Origin: an uncultured Collinsella sp. | GTDB lineage: Bacteria; Actinomycetota; Coriobacteriia; Coriobacteriales; Coriobacteriaceae | Assembly (NCBI GenBank): GCA_958447445.1 | Contig: CAUDAE010000082.1 | Coordinates: forward strand, 1 to 8,738 | DNA length: 8,738 bases | Direction: 5' to 3' | Shown: positions 5,027 through 8,738 of the stretch, in pieces | Layout of the letters: each line of letters opens with the position of its first letter | Position numbering within the stretch: position 1 is the stretch's first letter | Position numbers and translations under genes: made by a program | Notes under the pieces: model-generated | The model's input: the letters and a program-made list of their open reading frames with translations, nothing else | Told to the model about the DNA's origin: nothing | Database searches by the model: none

Positions 5027-5789
5027 AGCCCACCCCGCGCACGGTCTGGATGATGCGGGCGCTGCCGGCGTCTTCGATCTTGGCGCGCAGGTGCGCGATG
5101 TGCACGTCGACGTTGTTGGTGTCGCCTACGTATTCGTAGCCCAGCGCCTCGTGCGCGATGCGCTCGCGCGTGAGCACGCTGCCGGCGTGCGCCATAAGCA
5201 GGGCGAGGACATCGAACTCGCGGGCCGTGAGCGCGATGGGTGAGCCGCCGACCGTGACTTCGCGGCGATCGGGATCGAGCACGACCGAACCCGCGGCGAG
5301 CGTGGCGGGGGAGAGCGAGGCGGAAACCTGGGTCGAGTCACTGACCGGGGGCATCGCAGTGGCGCCGACACCCGTGCCGCCTGCCGCGCCCGTCCCGATG
5401 CCGCCAACGCCCGAAGCCGCCCGCACGGCCTCCGAGCGCTTCAGCGCCACGCGGATCCGTGCGAACAGCTCCTCAATCGCAAACGGCTTGGTCAGGTAAT
5501 CGTCGGCGCCGGCATCGAGCCCGGCAACCTTATCCATCACGGCATCGCGCGCGGTGACCATGATCACCGGCACGTCCTTGTGCTTGCGGACACGCCGCAG
5601 GACCTCCATGCCGTTGAGCTGCGGCAACAGCACATCGAGCAGAATCAGATCGTAGTCGCGCTCCAGCGCCAGGTCCACGGCGGTGCGGCCGTCGGCGGCG
5701 TGCTCCACCTGGTAGCCCTCGTGCTCCAGCTCGAGCGTCACAAAGCGGGCGATTTTCTCCTCGTCCTCTACGATCAGGATCCGTGCCAT
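5010..5789 (-). CDS. OmpR/PhoB-type response regulator
   Basis: This 259-aa DNA-binding regulator is the partner of the downstream kinase. The receiver domain (1-115) has the acidic pair Glu8-Asp9, the phosphoacceptor Asp52 (LILLDVLLP), Thr79 (MVTA) and Lys101 (LTKPF). The winged-helix output domain (about 168-258) shows LTAREFDVLALL, LTRERIAHEALG, NNVDVHIAHLRAKI and IIQTVRGVGYV, typical of Trans_reg_C. The linker (about residues 122-167) is unusually long and low in complexity: a Gly/Ala-rich stretch from 126 to 146, then a Ser/Thr-rich part. Typical OmpR linkers are far shorter. GGGGG lies 8 nt before the ATG, and 18 bp separate the gene from the upstream DUF4342 gene, so it is in the same operon. 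Confidence 0.95.
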   Translation of the reverse strand: MARILIVEDEEKIARFVTLELEHEGYQVEHAADGRTAVDLALERDYDLILLDVLLPQLNGMEVLRRVRKHKDVPVIMVTARDAVMDKVAGLDAGADDYLTKPFAIEELFARIRVALKRSEAVRAASGVGGIGTGAAGGTGVGATAMPPVSDSTQVSASLSPATLAAGSVVLDPDRREVTVGGSPIALTAREFDVLALLMAHAGSVLTRERIAHEALGYEYVGDTNNVDVHIAHLRAKIEDAGSARIIQTVRGVGYVCRA

Positions 5790-5807
5790 GCGTGCCCCCG
5801 TCTGCGA

Positions 5808-6350
5808 TTACTTGTCGTCGTTGAGATTTTGCTTGATGTCATCCGCGGCGTTGGCGGCGTGATTCATAAGGTTGTTGATGCTGCCGGGCACGTCGCCGTC
5901 GCTGTCGATGCGGTAGCGCATGCCAAAGAACAGGCCAATCAGCATCAGCCATATCGTGGCGCCCCAGGCAAACAGCGCGACGATGGGGATCAGGATGGGA
6001 ATGTTGAGGATGATCGCATCGCGGCGCGTGGCGATAAACTTGGTGTCCAGGCTCAGACGGAAGAGCTTTTTGAGGTACTCCCACACGCTGTCCATCTTCT
6101 TGGAGAAGTCGGTTTTTTCGCTCGACTTCTCGTAGGCGGCCTGCGCGGCGACCATCTCGGCCGAGGGCTCATCGACTGGCGCGGACTCGGTGGCGGCGTG
6201 CGCCGACGTGGTCTGCGTCTTGCCCTGCGACTCGAGCCAAATGATGGCATCCAAAACGTTGCCGTCGGCAGCGTCGAGCGCCGCCTTGGCGTCGGTGTAG
6301 CTCACGTTGCACTTGGTGCGGATGGTTTCAACTTTTTCGAGGTCGTCCAT
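5808..6350 (-). CDS. UBA-like / DUF4342 membrane protein
   Basis: This 180-aa protein has an N-terminal UBA/TS-N-like three-helix domain (residues 1-42), with the pattern CNVSYTDAKAALDAADGNVLDAIIWLE also found in EF-Ts and NAC. A Thr/Ala/Glu-rich linker (43-78) follows. A DUF4342-type region (about 80-150) holds a hydrophobic stretch at 112-143 (IILNIPILIPIVALFAWG and WLMLIGLFFGM), long enough for one or two membrane passes. The C-terminal tail is hydrophilic (144-180). The family's function is unknown. AAAGGA sits about 8 nt before the ATG. It is the first gene of the operon with the two-component system, so it could be an accessory membrane partner of the kinase or a target of the regulator; that is inference. 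Confidence 0.88.
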   Translation of the reverse strand: MDDLEKVETIRTKCNVSYTDAKAALDAADGNVLDAIIWLESQGKTQTTSAHAATESAPVDEPSAEMVAAQAAYEKSSEKTDFSKKMDSVWEYLKKLFRLSLDTKFIATRRDAIILNIPILIPIVALFAWGATIWLMLIGLFFGMRYRIDSDGDVPGSINNLMNHAANAADDIKQNLNDDK

Positions 6351-6468
6351 GACCTGTCCTTTCGTTCGATGGGCGCGACGCCGGGCGATCTGCCCGGGCG
6401 CGAGCGTTGCGTTCGGCAGTCTGCGTTGCGCGGCGCCGCCCCGCCCTTGGTCGAACTCTATAGTGCAG

Positions 6469-6496
6469 GTTATAGATTAAGCGATTCTTGAGCCAA
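6469..6496 (-). promoter_or_regulatory. Candidate promoter of the DUF4342-regulator-kinase operon
   Basis: On the minus strand TTGGCT (6496-6491) and TATAAC (6474-6469) are separated by 16 bp. The leader would be about 110 nt long and includes a GC-rich hairpin at 6379-6400 ahead of the ribosome site, which might influence translation. No clear direct repeat for an OmpR-type regulator is visible here. Confidence 0.5.
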
Positions 6497-6605
6497 GATT
6501 AATGTTGGATGAGTTTTTGCGCGGCGGTGGGGGTGGGCAGCCTTTGAGGTAAGCGCAGGCTGAGCGGCTAGAGCCCAGGGGTAAATTTGTGTCCGCACGG
6601 CGAGA

Positions 6606-6730
6606 TATACTTTTAAATACGTTGAGAGGGCGTGGCAGGACAAAGATGCCTGGCGCCCGTGAAATCAGAGGTTCCGCAGCGGCGCACGGGTGCAAACAGG
6701 CGAGGCTTCGACGCAAACAGGGGGTCATAA
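6606..6730 (+). other. Promoter -10 and structured leader of the metallophosphoesterase gene
   Basis: TATACT (6606-6611) is a good -10; no clear -35 precedes it. The resulting leader of about 112 nt contains a hairpin at 6628-6658, where GGGCG and CAGG pair with CCTG and CGCCC with small bulges. A 9-bp direct repeat, GCAAACAGG, is at 6692-6700 and 6713-6721; its second copy overlaps the ribosome binding site AGGGGGT. I do not recognise a known riboswitch class. Confidence 0.4.
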
Positions 6731-7492
6731 GTGCATATCTACGCTATGAGTGACATTCACGGATGCTTGGACGCCTTTAAAGCGTCGCTTTCCACCATCG
6801 ACCTCGAGGCCGAGGACTCCAAGCTGGTCCTGTTGGGTGATTACTGCGACCGAGGTCCCGATTCGCTCGGGGTCTTCGAACTCGTTATGGACTTGCAAAA
6901 ACGTTACGGCGATCGCGTCGTGGCGCTGCGCGGCAACCACGAGGAGATGTTCCTCGAGTACATTGATGAGGTAAACGATTCTAATTTTACGCAGGCATGG
7001 ATACTTGCCGACAGCAATCTGGCAACGGCCAAGAGCCTCTTGGATGCCGAGGCGTTCAGGCACGTCAAGCATCTTTTGAGGCTCAGGAAGTTCGAGGACG
7101 CCTACGCCTTCACGGTTGAGCGTATAAAAGCCGAGCACGCGGACGTCATCGCGTGGGTTCGCAAGCTCCCTTACTTTTACGAGAGCCCCTTCGGCCAGGT
7201 TTTTGTGCACGCCGGCGTTGACGAGGAGGCCGGGGAGGATTGGAAGCTCGGCACGCCCGACGTGTCATTTGTCACGATGCCGCCCGATTACGTGGGGCAT
7301 AAGTTCTATCTGGATGTTATCGCCGGGCATATCAACACCGAGGCGGTCTCGGGCATTGCGAGCTACCGCGGTATCTGGCATGACGGCGCCAGCCATTACT
7401 ACATCGACGGGAACGTCATGAAGAGCGGCGAAGTTGCCATGCTGGGCTACGACTCAGAGACAGGGAAGTACAGCGGGCCAGGGCTGGAGTAG
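6731..7492 (+). CDS. Calcineurin-like metallophosphoesterase (PPP-type protein phosphatase family)
   Basis: This 253-aa cytoplasmic phosphatase uses a two-metal centre. The classic PPP motifs are all present: DIHG (Asp8, His10), GDYCDRG (Asp37, Asp40, Arg41), GNHEE (Asn69, His70), VHAG (His160) and AGH (His200). This is the pattern of bacterial Ser/Thr phosphatases and of PrpE/ApaH-like nucleotide hydrolases; the lower-similarity insert at about residues 75-145 does not settle the substrate. The GTG at 6731 is the best start because AGGGGGT lies 7 nt upstream and the first strand HIYAMSDIHG needs those residues. It is divergent from the two-component operon and convergent with the 249-aa gene, with 24 bp between the stops. 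Confidence 0.92.
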   Translation: MHIYAMSDIHGCLDAFKASLSTIDLEAEDSKLVLLGDYCDRGPDSLGVFELVMDLQKRYGDRVVALRGNHEEMFLEYIDEVNDSNFTQAWILADSNLATAKSLLDAEAFRHVKHLLRLRKFEDAYAFTVERIKAEHADVIAWVRKLPYFYESPFGQVFVHAGVDEEAGEDWKLGTPDVSFVTMPPDYVGHKFYLDVIAGHINTEAVSGIASYRGIWHDGASHYYIDGNVMKSGEVAMLGYDSETGKYSGPGLE

Positions 7493-7516
7493 GTTGGAGG
7501 GCGATTATTTGCCTTT

Positions 7517-8266
7517 CTAGTAACGCAATGATCTATTAAGCCATTCATTCATTCTTCCAGAAGAATAATCTTCGACCCGCTTTCCTTCCTTTGTATTTAA
7601 GCGAAGTTCGGGTTTGATAGAGATGCCGCAGTATTCGGGTTTGACAGAGACAACGCAACGAAACTGCAGCTCTGCTGCATTCAAGTCTATCTTGTCCAAT
7701 TGTTTAATATACCGATAAAGGCAATGATATTCGTGCTGTTCGTTGCCTAAGGCGTGGGCGACATCGATGTAGGCTAGCAGGTAGATGAGTACGTGCCACT
7801 GCTGGTCTAAAGCTTGTTTACCATTCTCGTCTTCGGTAAAGGGGTCAAAGGCGTCGAGTTCAGCAACCGCATCTTTGTCAAAGTAAAAGTGGTAATGTCG
7901 CTGATCGTCGGTGCGGCACTTAAGCACAAGGTAGAAAACAGCATCGTCTACTGATACCTTTTTGCGGTTGTCTTTGCACCATTCATCCCATCTGTCTTCT
8001 TTAAGGGCAGATTCCATTTCTTTAAGCTTATTTTCATTAAGTTTATTTAGCTCACGTACGGTTTTGCCCAGCTTATAGGCTGGGTCACTATGAGGATTGT
8101 TTTCAGAAATATTTTTGCAAGGATCATTGCACCATTCAATAAAGTCCTTGACGTCTATTGGATTGGTATAAAACTCTCCGGTGGAAGACGCGTTTTTGCA
8201 TATAGTGCCGACGCGGTCGAAAAAATCCCTGATATCGTTCAAATCGGCAAGTTTGACATCGCTCAT
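7517..8266 (-). CDS. Hypothetical protein, AT-richer than its neighbours
   Basis: I do not recognise this 249-aa protein. It is soluble by appearance, with no signal peptide or membrane helix, and is rich in acidic and aromatic residues. Visible features are a Cys-containing segment EWCNDPCKN (44-52), a Lys/Glu helix (66-91), a strand-rich middle with HYHFYFDKD (124-132), a helical HVLIYLLAYIDVAHALG (158-174), and a short internal repeat SVKPEYCGI-SIKPE (207-220). AAAGGA is about 10 nt before the ATG and a TATAAT promoter precedes it, so it is probably expressed. Its codons are visibly more A/T-rich than those of the genes to the left. With the MITE-like element just upstream, this suggests acquisition by transfer. 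It could be a toxin, defence or phage-derived protein, but nothing in the sequence proves that. Confidence 0.8.
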   Translation of the reverse strand: MSDVKLADLNDIRDFFDRVGTICKNASSTGEFYTNPIDVKDFIEWCNDPCKNISENNPHSDPAYKLGKTVRELNKLNENKLKEMESALKEDRWDEWCKDNRKKVSVDDAVFYLVLKCRTDDQRHYHFYFDKDAVAELDAFDPFTEDENGKQALDQQWHVLIYLLAYIDVAHALGNEQHEYHCLYRYIKQLDKIDLNAAELQFRCVVSVKPEYCGISIKPELRLNTKEGKRVEDYSSGRMNEWLNRSLRY

Positions 8267-8300
8267 ATCTGGATTCCTTTCTCATCAGGAAACATGTCTC

Positions 8301-8331
8301 ATTATAGGTGCGTTCGCGGTCGCGGTGACAG
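8301..8331 (-). promoter_or_regulatory. Promoter of the 249-aa gene
   Basis: On the minus strand a perfect TATAAT (8306-8301) stands about 35 bp before the ATG, giving a leader near 28 nt. CTGTCA (8331-8326) matches the -35 consensus at four of six positions, with a 19-bp spacer. Confidence 0.6.
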
Positions 8332-8398
8332 GCGGACGTGGGCGCCAGCGTGATTCCAGAGAAGGAAAATGACGGGGCTTCGGAACAGCCAAGAATCA

Positions 8399-8576
8399 AG
8401 GTCTAATACTTTTCCGAGAAGTGAACGAGTGAAATCGGACCCCTGAAGCATCGACACTTTAAAGGCGTCGTTTCCTGCGGTTTTGGCGTTAGAATCCTGC
8501 GATTTTGCTACTGGAAAATGCGGATGCTCCAGGGGTTCAAAAACAGCCGTTCACTTTGCGGAAAAGTATTAGACCT
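8399..8576. repeat. 178-bp near-palindromic, MITE-like element
   Basis: Terminal inverted repeats of 29 bp (8399-8427 and 8548-8576) differ at two positions; the ends read AGGTCTAATACTTTTCCG on the outside. Inside, a second inverted pair of 14 bp (8439-8452 and 8523-8536) has one mismatch, and the two spacers between outer and inner arms are both exactly 11 bp. The central part carries an imperfect direct repeat, CCTGCGGTTTTG and CCTGCGATTTTG. No reading frame of note is present and no transposase is nearby. A non-autonomous transposon remnant or a long-stem RNA would both fit. No clear target-site duplication is visible. Confidence 0.75.
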
Positions 8577-8738
8577 CGATAGCGGGGGATGGGGTGCCGG
8601 TGCAAAACGGCGTCAAGGGTTGGTCGATCAGGCGGCTTCTCCATTGATGTCCGCACGACATGGGACACTTACCCTGCCGCCCTGCTCTGCCGCGGTGGCA
8701 TGTACCTGAACAACGACCCTTTAAGGAGTTCGATTTTG
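8577..8738 (+). promoter_or_regulatory. Upstream region and ribosome binding site of a gene entering the right edge
   Basis: AAGGAG (8723-8728) is followed after 7 nt by TTG at 8736-8738, a possible start codon; the real start might also lie just outside. A weak -35 (TTGATG, 8644-8649) is present without a good -10. I see nothing else in 8577-8722. Together with the element before it, the span 8267-8738 holds no protein gene I can support. Confidence 0.5.

Noticed and set aside
3716..5053. Long plus-strand open frame (about 445 codons) opposite the kinase
   Set aside because: It is antisense to a kinase with every catalytic motif intact, its protein is rich in His, Arg and Ala without any fold pattern, and long antisense frames are common in GC-rich genes.
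5580..6491. Plus-strand open frame of about 300 codons opposite the regulator and DUF4342 gene
   Set aside because: It spans two real genes on the other strand and their spacer, has no recognisable domain, and shows no ribosome site that would decide for it.
8399..8576. Terminator pair for the neighbouring genes
   Set aside because: The element lies upstream of the 249-aa gene's start rather than beyond a stop codon, and it is far longer than a terminator.

Overview
The window looks like chromosome from a high-GC, gut-type actinobacterium of the class Coriobacteriia, most like Collinsella. This is inferred from the GC-rich coding style, the gene families (a galactitol-type PTS IIB, a UBA-DUF4342 protein, an AAA/DUF4143 ATPase) and several palindromic intergenic repeats. 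No rRNA or other taxonomic marker gene is present, so the assignment is a judgement.

Layout. Bases 3-257 (+) are the tail of a Ppx/GppA-type phosphatase gene. A palindromic repeat (261-327) and a short direct repeat (333-375) follow. An AAA/DUF4143 ATPase gene is at 403-1704 (-), and a second, perfect copy-type palindrome is at 1777-1849. Next is a rearranged tRNA-Leu neighbourhood (1849-2163, -): an intact tRNA-Leu(UAA), its terminator, and a duplicated terminator plus tRNA 3' end lying 163 bp away. At 2195-2818 (-) is a membrane-anchored, TPR-like protein of unknown function. Divergent from it runs a two-gene unit (+): a stand-alone PTS IIB of galactitol type (2982-3269) and a small VOC/glyoxalase-fold protein (3281-3655), closed by a strong bidirectional terminator (3680-3718).

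On the minus strand (6350-3710) is a compact three-gene operon. A UBA-like/DUF4342 membrane protein comes first, then an OmpR-type response regulator, then its sensor histidine kinase. The kinase start overlaps the regulator end by 17 bp, and the kinase stop overlaps the shared terminator. A candidate promoter lies at 6469-6496. Divergent from this operon, a PPP-type metallophosphoesterase (6731-7492, +) follows a leader of roughly 110 nt. Then comes an AT-richer 249-aa gene of unknown function (7517-8266, -) with a good promoter, and a 178-bp near-palindromic element (8399-8576). The window ends on a ribosome binding site for a gene that starts at or beyond the right edge.

How it works together. 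The only clear functional module is the two-component system with its upstream membrane protein; its signal and targets cannot be read here. The IIB-VOC pair suggests a sugar or sugar-acid related role, but IIA, IIC and catabolic genes are not in the window. The accessory character lies in the repeats around the ATPase gene, the rearranged tRNA-Leu surroundings, and the AT-rich orphan next to the MITE-like element. I did not find a CRISPR array, a recognisable transposase, or a convincing new multi-gene defence system.
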